This document shows positions 27,504 to 37,677 of a DNA stretch of 64,000 nt, one piece after another. Numbering within the stretch: the stretch's first letter is position 1; the number at the start of each line of letters is the position of its first letter. A program made the position numbers and the translations under genes. The notes under the pieces are model-generated. The model saw nothing but the letters and a program-made list of their open reading frames with translations. It was not told the DNA's origin and did no database searches. The DNA is from Flagellimonas maritima (GTDB lineage: Bacteria > Bacteroidota > Bacteroidia > Flavobacteriales > Flavobacteriaceae), in NCBI RefSeq assembly GCF_003269425.1, contig NZ_CP030104.1, positions 310,001 to 374,000 on the forward strand, written 5' to 3'.

Positions 27504-27537
27504 TAAATATAAGATTAAAGCATTGATCTTATGCAAA
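27504..27537 (-). promoter_or_regulatory. Promoter of the acyl-CoA carboxylase operon
   Basis: On the minus strand TTTG (27537-27534) is followed after 22 bp by TATATTTA (27511-27504), one mismatch from the Bacteroidota -7 consensus TAnnTTTG. The carrier gene starts 26 bp downstream. Confidence 0.4.
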
Positions 27538-27644
27538 ACTACTTCTATAAACTTTTAAGGATTATGACAATAATCATCGATTAGTTTGTTAATATCCATT
27601 AATTATGCAACAATATTGGCAAACTAAAAATCTTATCAATTGCT

Positions 27645-27652
27645 TACTTTTG
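27645..27652 (+). promoter_or_regulatory. -7 element upstream of udk
   Basis: TACTTTTG matches TAnnTTTG exactly and ends 17 bp before the udk ATG at 27670. It lies inside a possible TTG-initiated N-terminal extension (27640), which argues that the extension is not translated. Confidence 0.4.
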
Positions 27653-27669
27653 AGATTCAAATTATCGTT

Positions 27670-28278
27670 ATGCTGATTTTAGGAATTGCGGGCGGCACGG
27701 GTTGTGGAAAAACTACAGTTGTCAATCAAATTGTGAATGAACTTCCAGAGAATGAAGTAGGTGTTATTTCTCAAGATTCATATTATAACGACCTTTCACA
27801 CATGAGTAAGGAAGAACGGGGAAAGGTAAATTTTGACCATCCTAATTCCATTGATTTCGACTTATTGATTTCACATCTTGAACAATTAAGACAGGGCAAG
27901 TCAATAAACAAGCCAATATACTCATTTGTAGAGGAAACACGATTGGAAGAAACTGTTTTGACCCCACCAAGAAAAGTAATGATCGTTGAGGGAATCTTGG
28001 TTCTGAGCAATCCCAGGTTGAGAGATATGTTCGATATCAAAATCTACGTTCATGCAGATTCTGATGAACGTTTGATACGAAGGTTGCAAAGGGATATTCG
28101 TGAACGTGGCCATGATTTGGACAAGGTGTTGACAAGATACCAAACTGCGGTAAAGCCCATGCACCAACAATTTATAGAGCCCTCCAAAGAATTTGCGGAT
28201 ATCATAATCCCGAACAATCACTATAATACTGTCGCAGTTGATATGGTGAGAACCATTATAAACGATAGATTAAGTTAG
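27670..28278 (+). CDS. udk: Uridine kinase
   Basis: A 202-residue P-loop kinase that phosphorylates uridine and cytidine in pyrimidine salvage. The Walker A loop is GIAGGTGCGKTT near residue 5, with VISQDSYYND, NFDHPNSIDFDLL and VEGILVLSNPRLRDM following. ATG 27670 is chosen because family members begin a few residues before the P-loop. The next gene starts 3 bases after the stop. Confidence 0.93.
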   Translation: MLILGIAGGTGCGKTTVVNQIVNELPENEVGVISQDSYYNDLSHMSKEERGKVNFDHPNSIDFDLLISHLEQLRQGKSINKPIYSFVEETRLEETVLTPPRKVMIVEGILVLSNPRLRDMFDIKIYVHADSDERLIRRLQRDIRERGHDLDKVLTRYQTAVKPMHQQFIEPSKEFADIIIPNNHYNTVAVDMVRTIINDRLS

Positions 28279-28281
28279 GGA

Positions 28282-28614
28282 ATGGGATTTAAAGAATTAA
28301 AGCAAAAAAAGTGGTTTAAGGTCATGACAAACATGTACGTTTTGGTATTGACAATTTTTGTGATCTGGATGGCTTTTTTTGATACCAATTCGATGATGAT
28401 TCATCTAGAATTGCGAAACGAGGTAAAGAAATTAGAGAAACAGAAAGAATTTTTAGAAGATGAAATCAATAAGGACAAGGAAATCCTTAAAAAACTTTCG
28501 AATAAAAGCGAATTGGAAAAGTTTGCCCGGGAAAAATATTATATGAAGAAAAAAAATGAAGAGATTTTCTTGATCGAATATGAAGATAGCGTAAAGACAA
28601 AAAAGAATGAGTAA
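28282..28614 (+). CDS. Septum formation initiator (FtsB/DivIC) family protein
   Basis: A 110-residue bitopic membrane protein: a short cytoplasmic N terminus, one transmembrane helix at about 18-36 (MYVLVLTIFVIWMAFF), then a periplasmic coiled coil (NEVKKLEKQKEFLEDEINKDK) and the family end ELEKFAREKYYMKKKNEEIFL. Members bridge FtsQ and FtsL in the divisome. It sits between udk and the mutase genes and overlaps the next gene by 8 bases, an arrangement that looks fixed but not functionally linked. Confidence 0.88.
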   Translation: MGFKELKQKKWFKVMTNMYVLVLTIFVIWMAFFDTNSMMIHLELRNEVKKLEKQKEFLEDEINKDKEILKKLSNKSELEKFAREKYYMKKKNEEIFLIEYEDSVKTKKNE

Positions 28615-29998
28615 GCCAAATTTGTTTGATGAATTTCAAAGTGTTTCCGCCAAGCAATGGAAGCAAAAAATACAGTTTGATCTAAAGGGCGCAGATTATA
28701 ACGAAACCTTGCTTTGGGAATCTCTGGAAGGCATCAATGTAAAACCTTTCTACCATGCCGAAGACCTAAAAGGTTTAAAGGTTTTTCAATTCCCTAAAGA
28801 TCACGATTGGAACATTGCACAGTCTATTTATGTTGAAGATTCCAAAACAGCAAATACCAAGGCCCTAGACTGTTTAAAAAAAGGTGTTGACAGTATACTT
28901 TTTGTTATACCGAACAAGGATATCGATTTTGAAGGTTTACTTTCAAAAATTAATTTGGAACAAACACCAGTGCACTTTAGCTTTCAATTTTTGGACGTTG
29001 CTCCCATCAAGGAAATATTGAAACTTGTACAGGGTATAAAAGCAAAGCTTAGCTTTACTATTGACATCATAGGCAACTTGGCCAAAACAGGTAATTGGTA
29101 CCACAAATTAGAAAAAGATCACGCTCTATTAGAGGAAATTTACACGCTGTCTTGCGATAAAAATAAATTCAGCATAATTGGCGTGGATATCTTACACTAT
29201 CAAAATGCTGGGGCCAATATGGTGCAACAATTGGCCTATGGTCTGGCACATGCCAACGAATACCTCAATTATCTTACAGACGGTTTATCCGGGAAAAAAT
29301 CATTTCCTATAACCTTTAAAGTTTCGGTTAGCGGCAACTATTTCTTTGAAATAGCCAAATTGAGAGCATTGCGATGGCTTTGGAAAAGTTTGGCAACAGC
29401 ATACGGATTGGAAAATGATTGCCAAATTATTGCCAAGCCTTCAATCCGTAACAAAACATTATACGATTACAATGTTAATATGCTCCGTACAACGTCAGAA
29501 TGTATGTCGGCAATACTTGGAGGAGCTGATACAATCATAAATTTACCCTACGATGCCGTATATCATAAGACAAACGAATTCGCGGAACGTATCGCACGCA
29601 ATCAATTGCTTTTATTAAAGGAAGAAAGCTATTTTGACAACGCTTCAAAAATGGCAGAGGGAGCCTACTACATTGAATCCTTGACCCAACAATTGGCACA
29701 AAAAGCATTGGAACTCTTTAAACAGATTGAAAGTTCAGGTGGTTTCTTAAAAGAACTGAAAAAAGGAAACATCCAAAGAAAGATTAAGGAAAGTGCCGAA
29801 AAAGAACAGCAACTTTTCAATTCTACGGCACTAACGTTAGTGGGTACCAATAAATATCAAAATTTGGAAGACCGTATGAAAGGTGATTTGGAACGTCACC
29901 CTTTTGTTAAAACCAAACCTAGAAAAACAATCATAGAACCCATTATCGCTAAACGCCTGGCAGAAATGTTGGAACAAAAAAGATTGGATGATGAGTAG
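28607..29998 (+). CDS. mutA: Methylmalonyl-CoA mutase, small (beta) subunit
   Basis: A 463-residue protein related to the mutase TIM-barrel but without the cobalamin-binding domain. Recognisable regions are [40 protein letters not shown] and [18 protein letters not shown]. In heterodimeric mutases this subunit is structural and the large subunit is catalytic. Its end overlaps the large-subunit start by 11 bases, so translation is coupled. Confidence 0.9.
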   Translation: MSKPNLFDEFQSVSAKQWKQKIQFDLKGADYNETLLWESLEGINVKPFYHAEDLKGLKVFQFPKDHDWNIAQSIYVEDSKTANTKALDCLKKGVDSILFVIPNKDIDFEGLLSKINLEQTPVHFSFQFLDVAPIKEILKLVQGIKAKLSFTIDIIGNLAKTGNWYHKLEKDHALLEEIYTLSCDKNKFSIIGVDILHYQNAGANMVQQLAYGLAHANEYLNYLTDGLSGKKSFPITFKVSVSGNYFFEIAKLRALRWLWKSLATAYGLENDCQIIAKPSIRNKTLYDYNVNMLRTTSECMSAILGGADTIINLPYDAVYHKTNEFAERIARNQLLLLKEESYFDNASKMAEGAYYIESLTQQLAQKALELFKQIESSGGFLKELKKGNIQRKIKESAEKEQQLFNSTALTLVGTNKYQNLEDRMKGDLERHPFVKTKPRKTIIEPIIAKRLAEMLEQKRLDDE

Positions 29999-32057
29999 AA
30001 AGAACCTTCAGAATATACTATTATCAGAAACAGCAGGAAAAAGTCCAGAGAAGACCCCGATAAGTTTTGCGGCGGGCATTCCTCCATTTCTCCGCGGTCC
30101 TTACTCTACTATGTACGTGCGGCGACCTTGGACCATACGGCAATATGCAGGATTTTCAACGGCAGAGGAAAGCAATGCATTTTATCGCAGAAATCTTGAG
30201 GCGGGGCAAAAAGGTCTTTCTGTGGCATTTGATCTACCCACGCACAGAGGTTATGACAGTGATAACGAACGGGTAGTTGGCGATGTAGGTAAAGCTGGAG
30301 TGGCCATTGATTCTGTCGAGGACATGAAAGTCCTTTTTGATGGAATCCCCTTGGATAAAATGTCAGTTTCCATGACCATGAACGGGGCCGTACTGCCCAT
30401 TATGGCATTTTATATTGTTGCGGCGCAGGAACAAGGCGTTTCCATGGAACAACTTTCAGGTACCATACAAAACGATATCTTAAAAGAATTTATGGTGCGG
30501 AATACCTACATCTATCCCCCCGCTCCATCCATGCAACTGGTCGCCGATATTTTTGAGTTTACCAGTAAACATATGCCCAAGTTCAACAGCATTAGCATAT
30601 CTGGGTACCATATGCACGAAGCTGGCGCTCCTGCTCCACTAGAGTTGGCATATACGCTTGCAGATGGCATAGAGTACATTAGGACTGGATTAAAGACCGG
30701 TCTTAAAATTGATGATTTTGCACCACGCCTTTCTTTTTTCTGGGGAATTGGCATGAATCACTTTACAGAAATTGCCAAAATGAGGGCGGGTAGAATGCTT
30801 TGGACCAAATTGGTGAAAGAGTTTGAACCAAAAAACGAGAAGTCTTTGATGCTACGCACCCATAGCCAGACCAGCGGTTGGAGCCTAACGGAACAAGATC
30901 CGTTCAACAATGTTGCTCGTACCACTATTGAAGCAATGGCAGCCGTATTCGGTGGAACACAGAGCTTGCACACCAATGCACTGGACGAAGCCATAGCGCT
31001 ACCAACGGACTTTTCTGCACGAATTGCCCGAAATACACAAATTTATCTGCAACAGGAAACCTATATTACCAGAACCGTAGATCCTTGGGCAGGTAGCCAT
31101 AAACTAGAAAAATTGACTGTCCAAATTGCAGAAAATACTTGGGAACTTATACAAGAAGTAGAAGAGCTTGGAGGAATGACCAAAGCCATAGAAGCTGGAA
31201 TACCAAAAATGCGCATCGAAGAGGCAGCAGCAAAAAAACAGGCTCGGATAGATAGCGGACAAGATACCATTGTGGGCGTAAACAAGTATCGCTTGGAAGA
31301 TGAAGATGACCTTCAAATCCTGGAAGTCGATAACGATAAAGTTCGTAAACAGCAGATAGCACAATTGCAGCAGATTAAATCTACCAGGGATGAAAATGCC
31401 GTTCAAAAAGCGTTGGACCAAATTACTTTTGCCTCAAAGAAAGCGATGGAAAACAATTCCGAGCGTAAAAATTTACTAGCTTTAGCTGTAGAGGCGGCAA
31501 AACTCCGTGCAACATTGGGCGAAATCAGTGATGCGATGGAAAGTGCATTTGGGCGCTATAGAGCAAAAATTCAATCATTTACGGGAGTGTATTCCAAGGA
31601 AATCAAAAACGATGAAAGCTTTGAAAAAGCCAGAAAGATGGCAGATGATTTCGCTTTGGAAGAAGGTCGGAGGCCAAGAATCATGGTTGCAAAAATGGGG
31701 CAGGATGGCCACGACCGTGGCGCCAAAGTAGTGGCGACTGGGTATGCCGACCTTGGTTTCGATGTAGATATTGGACCTCTCTTCCAAACACCTTCCGAAG
31801 TTGCAAAACAAGCCGTTGAGAACGATGTTCATGTACTGGGAATATCTTCATTGGCCGGGGGGCACAAAACATTGGTCCCCGAGGTTGTTAAATCGCTAAA
31901 AGAACATGGAAGGGAAGACATTATGGTCATTGTGGGGGGAGTTATTCCAAAACAAGATTACGAGCATCTATTTAAGCATGGTGCCGTAGCCGTATTTGGC
32001 CCTGGTACAAAAATCAGTGCTGCCGCAATTGAAATTTTAAATATATTAATGGACTGA
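29988..32057 (+). CDS. mutB: Methylmalonyl-CoA mutase, large (alpha) subunit
   Basis: A 689-residue adenosylcobalamin enzyme that interconverts methylmalonyl-CoA and succinyl-CoA. The substrate-binding barrel shows [50 protein letters not shown] and [20 protein letters not shown]. The C-terminal B12 domain carries [13 protein letters not shown] (His575, the lower cobalt ligand) and GPGTKI. Two tandem ATGs exist (29988 and 29991). With the carboxylase on the other strand it forms a propionyl-CoA to succinyl-CoA route; a methylmalonyl-CoA epimerase is not in the window. Confidence 0.95.
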   Translation: MMSRKNLQNILLSETAGKSPEKTPISFAAGIPPFLRGPYSTMYVRRPWTIRQYAGFSTAEESNAFYRRNLEAGQKGLSVAFDLPTHRGYDSDNERVVGDVGKAGVAIDSVEDMKVLFDGIPLDKMSVSMTMNGAVLPIMAFYIVAAQEQGVSMEQLSGTIQNDILKEFMVRNTYIYPPAPSMQLVADIFEFTSKHMPKFNSISISGYHMHEAGAPAPLELAYTLADGIEYIRTGLKTGLKIDDFAPRLSFFWGIGMNHFTEIAKMRAGRMLWTKLVKEFEPKNEKSLMLRTHSQTSGWSLTEQDPFNNVARTTIEAMAAVFGGTQSLHTNALDEAIALPTDFSARIARNTQIYLQQETYITRTVDPWAGSHKLEKLTVQIAENTWELIQEVEELGGMTKAIEAGIPKMRIEEAAAKKQARIDSGQDTIVGVNKYRLEDEDDLQILEVDNDKVRKQQIAQLQQIKSTRDENAVQKALDQITFASKKAMENNSERKNLLALAVEAAKLRATLGEISDAMESAFGRYRAKIQSFTGVYSKEIKNDESFEKARKMADDFALEEGRRPRIMVAKMGQDGHDRGAKVVATGYADLGFDVDIGPLFQTPSEVAKQAVENDVHVLGISSLAGGHKTLVPEVVKSLKEHGREDIMVIVGGVIPKQDYEHLFKHGAVAVFGPGTKISAAAIEILNILMD

Positions 32058-32192
32058 AAGGCCATAAAATTATCAAAATTAAAACTTTAACCTTCTTTAA
32101 CGCACTATGTTAAGGTTATTCATATTCTGTTAACAAAATACATTTTATAGCATCTTAAATAATCGTATTTTAGCCTCTAACTTACTATTAAA

Positions 32193-32966
32193 ATGGGCAA
32201 GATTATTGCTATAGCAAATCAGAAGGGTGGCGTAGGTAAAACTACCACTACTGTAAACCTTGCTGCTTCTCTTGGTGTGTTGGAAAAGAAAGTGCTGCTC
32301 ATAGATGCAGATCCACAGGCCAATGCCACATCCGGTTTAGGAGTAGATGTAGATGGTATTGAGAAAGGTTCCTATCAACTATTGGAACATACCATGGGCG
32401 TGGATGAAGTAATCATACCCACAGATTCTCCTAATGTTGACCTTATTCCTGCGCACATAGATTTAGTTGCCATCGAAATTGAGTTGGTAGATAAGGACAA
32501 TAGGGAGTACATGTTGAAGGAAGCGCTGAAAGGCTTGGGAGATAGATATGATTTTATATTGATAGACTGTGCACCTTCTTTGGGATTGCTGACACTAAAC
32601 GCACTTACCGCGGCCGATTCGGTGATGATTCCAATACAGTGTGAATATTTTGCACTTGAAGGTCTGGGAAAACTGCTCAATACCGTTAAAAGCGTTCAGA
32701 AAATACACAACAATGACCTGGATATCGAAGGGATGCTCTTGACCATGTACGATTCTAGACTGCGACTTTCCAATCAAGTTGTGGAAGAAGTCAAAAAACA
32801 TTTTGCGGACATGGTCTTCGATACCATCATTCAGAGAAATGTTAGGCTAAGTGAGGCTCCCAGCTATGGTGAAAGTATTATTAAGTATGATGCCAGTAGC
32901 AAGGGTGCAAGCAATTATCTGAACTTGGCCAATGAATTATTGAAGAAAAACAAGGAAAAAGTTTAA
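32193..32966 (+). CDS. parA: Chromosome-partitioning ATPase ParA (Soj)
   Basis: A 257-residue Walker-type ATPase with the deviant P-loop NQKGGVGKTTTTVNLAASL (residues 9-27), VLLIDADPQANATSGLG and the switch DFILIDCAPSLGLLTLNAL. It positions origin regions together with ParB, the next gene, which starts right at its stop. An operon with parB, the DUF5683 gene and dapB follows. The upstream gap has a near-consensus -7 box (TATTTTAG, 32166) and paired TTAAC/GTTAA sites. Confidence 0.95.
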   Translation: MGKIIAIANQKGGVGKTTTTVNLAASLGVLEKKVLLIDADPQANATSGLGVDVDGIEKGSYQLLEHTMGVDEVIIPTDSPNVDLIPAHIDLVAIEIELVDKDNREYMLKEALKGLGDRYDFILIDCAPSLGLLTLNALTAADSVMIPIQCEYFALEGLGKLLNTVKSVQKIHNNDLDIEGMLLTMYDSRLRLSNQVVEEVKKHFADMVFDTIIQRNVRLSEAPSYGESIIKYDASSKGASNYLNLANELLKKNKEKV

Positions 32967-33878
32967 ATGGCGAAAGCAACTAAAAAACAGGCTTTGGGAA
33001 GGGGCCTGTCCGCACTGTTGAAAGATCCTGAAAATGATATTCAATCGGTTTCAGATAAAAATGCGGATAAAGTAATCGGTAATGTTGTTGAACTGGATAT
33101 TGATGCAATTGAAGTAAATCCTTTTCAACCACGTACCAATTTCAATGACGAAGCACTTAAAGAACTGGCGATATCGATTCGGGAACTCGGCATTATCCAA
33201 CCTATAACTGTTAGAAAACTCGATTTCAATAAATTTCAGTTGGTTTCTGGAGAAAGAAGATTTCGTGCATCTAAATTGGTAGGGCTAAAAACAATCCCAT
33301 CATACATACGTATTGCCAATGATCAGGAATCATTGGAAATGGCCTTAGTGGAAAACATTCAAAGGCAGGATTTAGATCCGATTGAAATTGCGCTTTCTTA
33401 CCAGCGTCTAATCGATGAAATTGAAGTAACCCAAGAAAAACTAAGCGATCGCGTTGGTAAAAAGCGTTCTACAATCACGAACTATCTTCGTCTTCTTAGA
33501 TTGGACCCCATTATTCAAACAGGAATGCGGGACGGTTTTGTAAGCATGGGCCATGGTCGTGCCTTAATCAATATCGAGGAAACAAAAGACCAAATCAGTA
33601 TTTATGAAAAAATAGTTGCCGACAGTCTATCCGTAAGGGAAACGGAAGCTCTGGTAAAAGCGTACAGAGAAGCTAAAAACCATGACGGAACTAAGAAAAT
33701 AAATAAGCTTACCAAAGATGTTCCAAATTACGTTTCCAAAGGAATGGATGCACTAAAAGAACATCTTTCCGCTAAAGTAGCTATTACAGCTTCCCAAAAT
33801 GGTAAGGGTAAAATAGTCATTCCATTTCATTCCAAAGAAGAATTTCAACGTTTAAGAAAATTATTGACAGGTGAATAA
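32967..33878 (+). CDS. parB: Chromosome-partitioning protein ParB (Spo0J)
   Basis: A 303-residue ParB-family DNA-binding CTPase. Starts with ALGRGLSALL (ParA-contacting region), then the N-terminal domain NPFQPRTNFNDEALKELAIS, the CTP-binding motif VSGERRFRASKL, ENIQRQDLDPIEIALSY, and an HTH with RVGKKRSTITNYLRLLRL. The C-terminal dimerisation segment is basic. I saw no near-perfect parS palindrome in this window. Confidence 0.94.
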   Translation: MAKATKKQALGRGLSALLKDPENDIQSVSDKNADKVIGNVVELDIDAIEVNPFQPRTNFNDEALKELAISIRELGIIQPITVRKLDFNKFQLVSGERRFRASKLVGLKTIPSYIRIANDQESLEMALVENIQRQDLDPIEIALSYQRLIDEIEVTQEKLSDRVGKKRSTITNYLRLLRLDPIIQTGMRDGFVSMGHGRALINIEETKDQISIYEKIVADSLSVRETEALVKAYREAKNHDGTKKINKLTKDVPNYVSKGMDALKEHLSAKVAITASQNGKGKIVIPFHSKEEFQRLRKLLTGE

Positions 33879-34521
33879 GTACCTATTTTTTCTGGTCTTT
33901 TCTACAGTATTCTTTCAACTTGCTTTTTCACAAGAAGATGAAACCCTGCCCCACCCTACTGAAATTGATTCGCTTGCCCAAGATTTGGAAGGTAATGGGA
34001 TCATTATACAAGAAGTTACTTATGAAAAAAAAGCGATCAATCCCCTAGCTCCCAGTAAAGCTGCTTTTTACTCAGCTATTTTTCCAGGCTTGGGACAGAT
34101 TTATAACAAACGGTATTGGAAAGTACCCATTGTTATAGGGGCAATTGGAACAGGCATCTATGTTTATTCCTTTAATAATACCGAGTATAACCGAGCACGT
34201 GATGCCTTTAAAAGAAGACGGGCAGGTTTTACGGATGATGAATTCTATGATTTAAACAATGATAATGCTGTTGGTGCGGAACCCGACATCTCTGATGAAG
34301 CATTGCAAGATGCGCAAGAAAGCAGCCAGCGTGACAGAGATCTTTCATTGTTGGTTACCATTGCGCTGTATGTGCTCAATATTGTGGACGCTAATGTAGA
34401 TGCACATCTTAAACAATTTAACGTAGATGAAAATCTTAGTCTGGACTTTAAGCCTTTTTTAGATGTAGACCCGTTAAGCAACAGACCAAACTATGGATTG
34501 GCTTTGGTCGTAAAATTTTAA
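33871..34521 (+). CDS. DUF5683 family exported/membrane protein
   Basis: A 216-residue protein with an N-terminal signal sequence (YLFFLVFSTVFFQLAFSQ). The DUF5683 core follows: SKAAFYSAIFPGLGQIYNKRYWKVPIVIGAIGTG with hydrophobic helices, then an acidic loop and a second membrane stretch LLVTIALYVLNIVDANVDAHL. Function is unknown. The start is GTG at 33871, overlapping the parB stop by 8 bases; it is the only start that keeps the signal peptide. Confidence 0.85.
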   Translation: MNKYLFFLVFSTVFFQLAFSQEDETLPHPTEIDSLAQDLEGNGIIIQEVTYEKKAINPLAPSKAAFYSAIFPGLGQIYNKRYWKVPIVIGAIGTGIYVYSFNNTEYNRARDAFKRRRAGFTDDEFYDLNNDNAVGAEPDISDEALQDAQESSQRDRDLSLLVTIALYVLNIVDANVDAHLKQFNVDENLSLDFKPFLDVDPLSNRPNYGLALVVKF

Positions 34522-34524
34522 TCG

Positions 34525-35226
34525 ATGAATATAGGATTGTTCGGCTACGGGAGAATGGGTAAAATGATAGAGCAAATAGCACTGCATAGAGGTCATAAAA
34601 TTATAGCCAAGATCGATGCGGGCACTCCTGAGATAGATTTTGATTCAATGGATGTTGCCATAGATTTCAGCACTCCAGATGCAGCTTTTAAAAATATAAC
34701 GGATTGTTTTAAAAATGGAATCCCCGTAATTTCGGGTACAACGGGATGGCTGGCCAATTACGATAAAACCGTAAGCATTTGCAATGATGAAAAGGGTGCA
34801 TTTATCTATGCTTCCAATTTTAGTTTGGGAGTAAATGTATTTTTTGAGTTGAATTCATATCTGGCAAAAGTAATGGCGAACCTAAATCAGTATGCTGTTT
34901 CCGTTGAGGAAATCCATCATACAAAAAAATTGGATGCTCCCAGCGGCACGGCAATAACCCTGGCAGAAGGGATTATGGAACATTCTCAGTACCAAAATTG
35001 GCAATTGAACAAAACCGATGAAGAAACTATTGGGATAACATCCAAAAGAGAAGGTTCTGTTCCGGGCACCCATACAATTTCATATGAATCTGAAATAGAT
35101 TCCATCAAAATAAAGCACATCGCCCATAATCGTGAAGGTTTTGCCATGGGAGCTGTAATTGCAGCAGAATGGATCAGGGGGAAAATCGGTGTTTTTTCTA
35201 TGAAAGATGTGTTAAACTTAAATTAG
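34525..35226 (+). CDS. dapB: 4-hydroxy-tetrahydrodipicolinate reductase
   Basis: A 233-residue NAD(P)H-dependent reductase of lysine and diaminopimelate biosynthesis. The N-terminal Rossmann loop is GLFGYGRMGKMIE (residues 4-16), with VAIDFSTPDAAF, PVISGTTGW and SNFSLGVNVFFEL. The catalytic/substrate motif is EEIHHTKKLDAPSGTA, followed by HNREGFAMGAV. It is shorter than E. coli DapB (273), as is common in this phylum. It supplies meso-diaminopimelate precursors for peptidoglycan. Confidence 0.94.
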   Translation: MNIGLFGYGRMGKMIEQIALHRGHKIIAKIDAGTPEIDFDSMDVAIDFSTPDAAFKNITDCFKNGIPVISGTTGWLANYDKTVSICNDEKGAFIYASNFSLGVNVFFELNSYLAKVMANLNQYAVSVEEIHHTKKLDAPSGTAITLAEGIMEHSQYQNWQLNKTDEETIGITSKREGSVPGTHTISYESEIDSIKIKHIAHNREGFAMGAVIAAEWIRGKIGVFSMKDVLNLN

Positions 35227-35274
35227 AACGTAACAAAAAAATAGACTGTCTGTCTTACTAATAAATTATTGCAC

Positions 35275-37014
35275 ATGAACGGTACTCAATGGATCATTTT
35301 TATTTTGATTGTACAGATCATTCATTTTCTTGGAACTTGGAAACTCTACATAAAAGCTGGCAGGAAAGCTTGGGAAGCCGCTATACCTATTTATAATGGT
35401 ATTGTTTTGATGAAGATCATAAATAGACCTTGGTGGTGGGTCCTATTACTTTTTTTACCTATCATCAATTTATTGATGTTCCCCGTTGTCTGGGTAGAAA
35501 CCATTAGGAGTTTTGGAAAAAACAAACTTTGGGATACCTGGCTTGTTATTCTAACCTTGGGGTTTTATATCTATTACATCAATTATTTTGAAGATGTAAA
35601 ATATATAGAAGATAGAAGTTTAAAACCTAAAACAGGGCTTGGCGAATGGGTAAGTTCCATTGTTTTTGCAATCGTAGCGGCAACATTTGTGCATACTTAT
35701 TTTATACAGCCCTATGTAATTCCAACGGGTTCTTTGGAACGTACGTTACGAATTGGTGATTTTCTGTTTGTAAGCAAATTTCATTATGGTGCGCGCGTAC
35801 CAATGACCACCTTGGCAGCTCCCATGGTACATGATACGTTACCTGTCTTAAAAAGTAGATCTTACATAGCAGATGTAAATCCTGAAACTTACAAGTCCTC
35901 ATGGAAAAATAAACTTCAATTACCCTATTTGCGCCTTCCCGGATTCAATACGGTCAAGAAAAACGATATTGTTGTCTTTAGTTTGCCTTCAGATACGCTG
36001 TACCAGTTTTTTAAAGCTGAAAAAGCGGTAAAAAAGCCAATCGATAAAAAATCCAACTACGTAAAGAGATGTGTGGGGACTCCAGGGGATTCCCTAGCTG
36101 TAATTGATGGTTTTGTCCATATCAACGGAAAAAAACTTCAGCTTTCTGATAGGGCAAAGGTAATGTATGATTATACCATTTATTCCCAAAAAGGTGTGTC
36201 CAGTAGGTTACTTGCCCAAGTTGATGCTTCAGATTACTACAGAAAATATATTACATCCAATCTGGATCAAAATCAATATAACGCACTTGCTCCCTTTGTT
36301 TTGGGCGCCAACCGCACGGATGATGGAAAGATTGAACTCGTTACGGAAGAAAAGGGAATACCAACTGATGTAATACGGCAGTTGAGACTTTCACTTACAG
36401 AAGAAAAACCGAGATCAAGAATTGCAAACCTGACCGATGAAATGGTCACCGAACTACGGAATAATAAAAGTATAGATTCCGTGGTAAGAACTAATGAGAA
36501 AAAGGGTGTTTACGGAGGTGCCTATCCCCAAAAGCCCAATCTTTATCCGTGGAACAATGATAATTTCGGGCCTATTTACATTCCCGAAGCAGGGGCCACT
36601 GTGGAAATAAATTCGAAAACAATCCCATTATATAAGAAAATCATTAGAGACTATGAGAACAACGAAGTCCAAGTAAAGGGACAAAAGGTCTACATAAATG
36701 GCCAAGAATCAAACTCGTATACCTTTCAACAAGATTATTATTGGATGATGGGAGACAACCGAGACCATTCTGAGGATGCAAGAACATGGGGATATGTGCC
36801 TGCAGACCATATTGTGGGGAAACCTGTTTTTCTTTGGATGAGCTTTGACAATTTTGATGAAGGTCTCTCAAACTGGAGACCTAGATGGGAACGTATTTTT
36901 ACTACCGTTGGGGGAAGTGGAAAACCTGTATCCTATTTAATCTACTTTTTAATTGCCTTGGGCGCTTGGTTTGTGTTCGATTTTTTTAGAAAAAGAAAAA
37001 AGAAAGCGGAGTAA
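35275..37014 (+). CDS. lepB: Signal peptidase I, enlarged form
   Basis: A 579-residue inner-membrane peptidase, much larger than typical LepB (about 320). Residues 1-100 contain three hydrophobic helices of a DUF5684-like region (WIIFILIVQIIHFLGTWKLY, PWWWVLLLFLPIINLLMFPV). A further transmembrane segment precedes the catalytic Ser153 in PTGSLERTL. The general base is Lys264 in YVKRCVGTPGDSL, and GDNRDHSEDARTWG lies at 493-506. About 200 residues are inserted between the Lys and GDNR boxes. ATG 35275 is preferred over the TTG 6 bases upstream. Confidence 0.9.
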   Translation: MNGTQWIIFILIVQIIHFLGTWKLYIKAGRKAWEAAIPIYNGIVLMKIINRPWWWVLLLFLPIINLLMFPVVWVETIRSFGKNKLWDTWLVILTLGFYIYYINYFEDVKYIEDRSLKPKTGLGEWVSSIVFAIVAATFVHTYFIQPYVIPTGSLERTLRIGDFLFVSKFHYGARVPMTTLAAPMVHDTLPVLKSRSYIADVNPETYKSSWKNKLQLPYLRLPGFNTVKKNDIVVFSLPSDTLYQFFKAEKAVKKPIDKKSNYVKRCVGTPGDSLAVIDGFVHINGKKLQLSDRAKVMYDYTIYSQKGVSSRLLAQVDASDYYRKYITSNLDQNQYNALAPFVLGANRTDDGKIELVTEEKGIPTDVIRQLRLSLTEEKPRSRIANLTDEMVTELRNNKSIDSVVRTNEKKGVYGGAYPQKPNLYPWNNDNFGPIYIPEAGATVEINSKTIPLYKKIIRDYENNEVQVKGQKVYINGQESNSYTFQQDYYWMMGDNRDHSEDARTWGYVPADHIVGKPVFLWMSFDNFDEGLSNWRPRWERIFTTVGGSGKPVSYLIYFLIALGAWFVFDFFRKRKKKAE

Positions 37015-37044
37015 GCCACGCTCCGTAGTTCGTAAAATAATTCA

Positions 37045-37677
37045 TTGAAAACATTACTACATCCTACATATTTTCCGAATATTGCCACTTTTGCAGTAAT
37101 TGTACAAAAAGATTTTTTATGGGAAGCCCATGATAATTTCCAGAAGCAAACCTATAGAAATCGTTCTTATGTATCCACTGACCAAGGGAAATACATGTTG
37201 ACCATACCCATTAAACATGTTGGGGCACGGGAAGGACGACAAAAATACCGTGATGTTGAAATTGATGATAGTTCCAATTGGCGAAAACAACATTGGCGAA
37301 CTTTGGAAACCGCTTATAGAACATCACCTTTTTTTGAATTCTATGAAGATGATATAAAACCTTTGTTTTTTGAACCTGAGCATTTACTTTTTGACCTCAA
37401 TTTAAAAACAATACACACTATTGGAGCATGTTTGGGAATTAAAATAGCCCATGAGAAAAATAATTCTTTTGAGAAAAATCCAGACATGTTCAAAGATTTA
37501 AGGAACTTGGTGAAAGCAAAGAAATCTCAGAACATTAAAATTGTTGAATATTCCCAAGTGTTTGAAGAAAGGAATGGCTTTATAGGAAATCTCAGTGTCT
37601 TGGATCTGCTTTTTAATGAAGGAACCAATGCGCTGGAATATTTGAAAAACCAATCATTGGATTTTTTAAATGCATAG
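37045..37677 (+). CDS. WbqC-like family protein
   Basis: A 210-residue protein matching the WbqC-like family (PF08889): LHPTYFPNIATFAVIVQ at the start, QTYRNRSYVSTDQGKYMLTIPI, and WRKQHWRTLETAYRTSPFFEFY. The family is found in O-antigen and other clusters but its reaction is not established. Start is TTG 37045: the conserved HPTYFP motif begins five codons later and no ATG precedes it. It follows lepB by 30 bp and overlaps DUF6122 by 8 bases. Confidence 0.83.
   Translation: MKTLLHPTYFPNIATFAVIVQKDFLWEAHDNFQKQTYRNRSYVSTDQGKYMLTIPIKHVGAREGRQKYRDVEIDDSSNWRKQHWRTLETAYRTSPFFEFYEDDIKPLFFEPEHLLFDLNLKTIHTIGACLGIKIAHEKNNSFEKNPDMFKDLRNLVKAKKSQNIKIVEYSQVFEERNGFIGNLSVLDLLFNEGTNALEYLKNQSLDFLNA

Noticed and set aside
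32967..33878. parS sites near parAB
   Set aside because: No sequence close to the TGTTTCACGTGAAACA palindrome was seen in the region.
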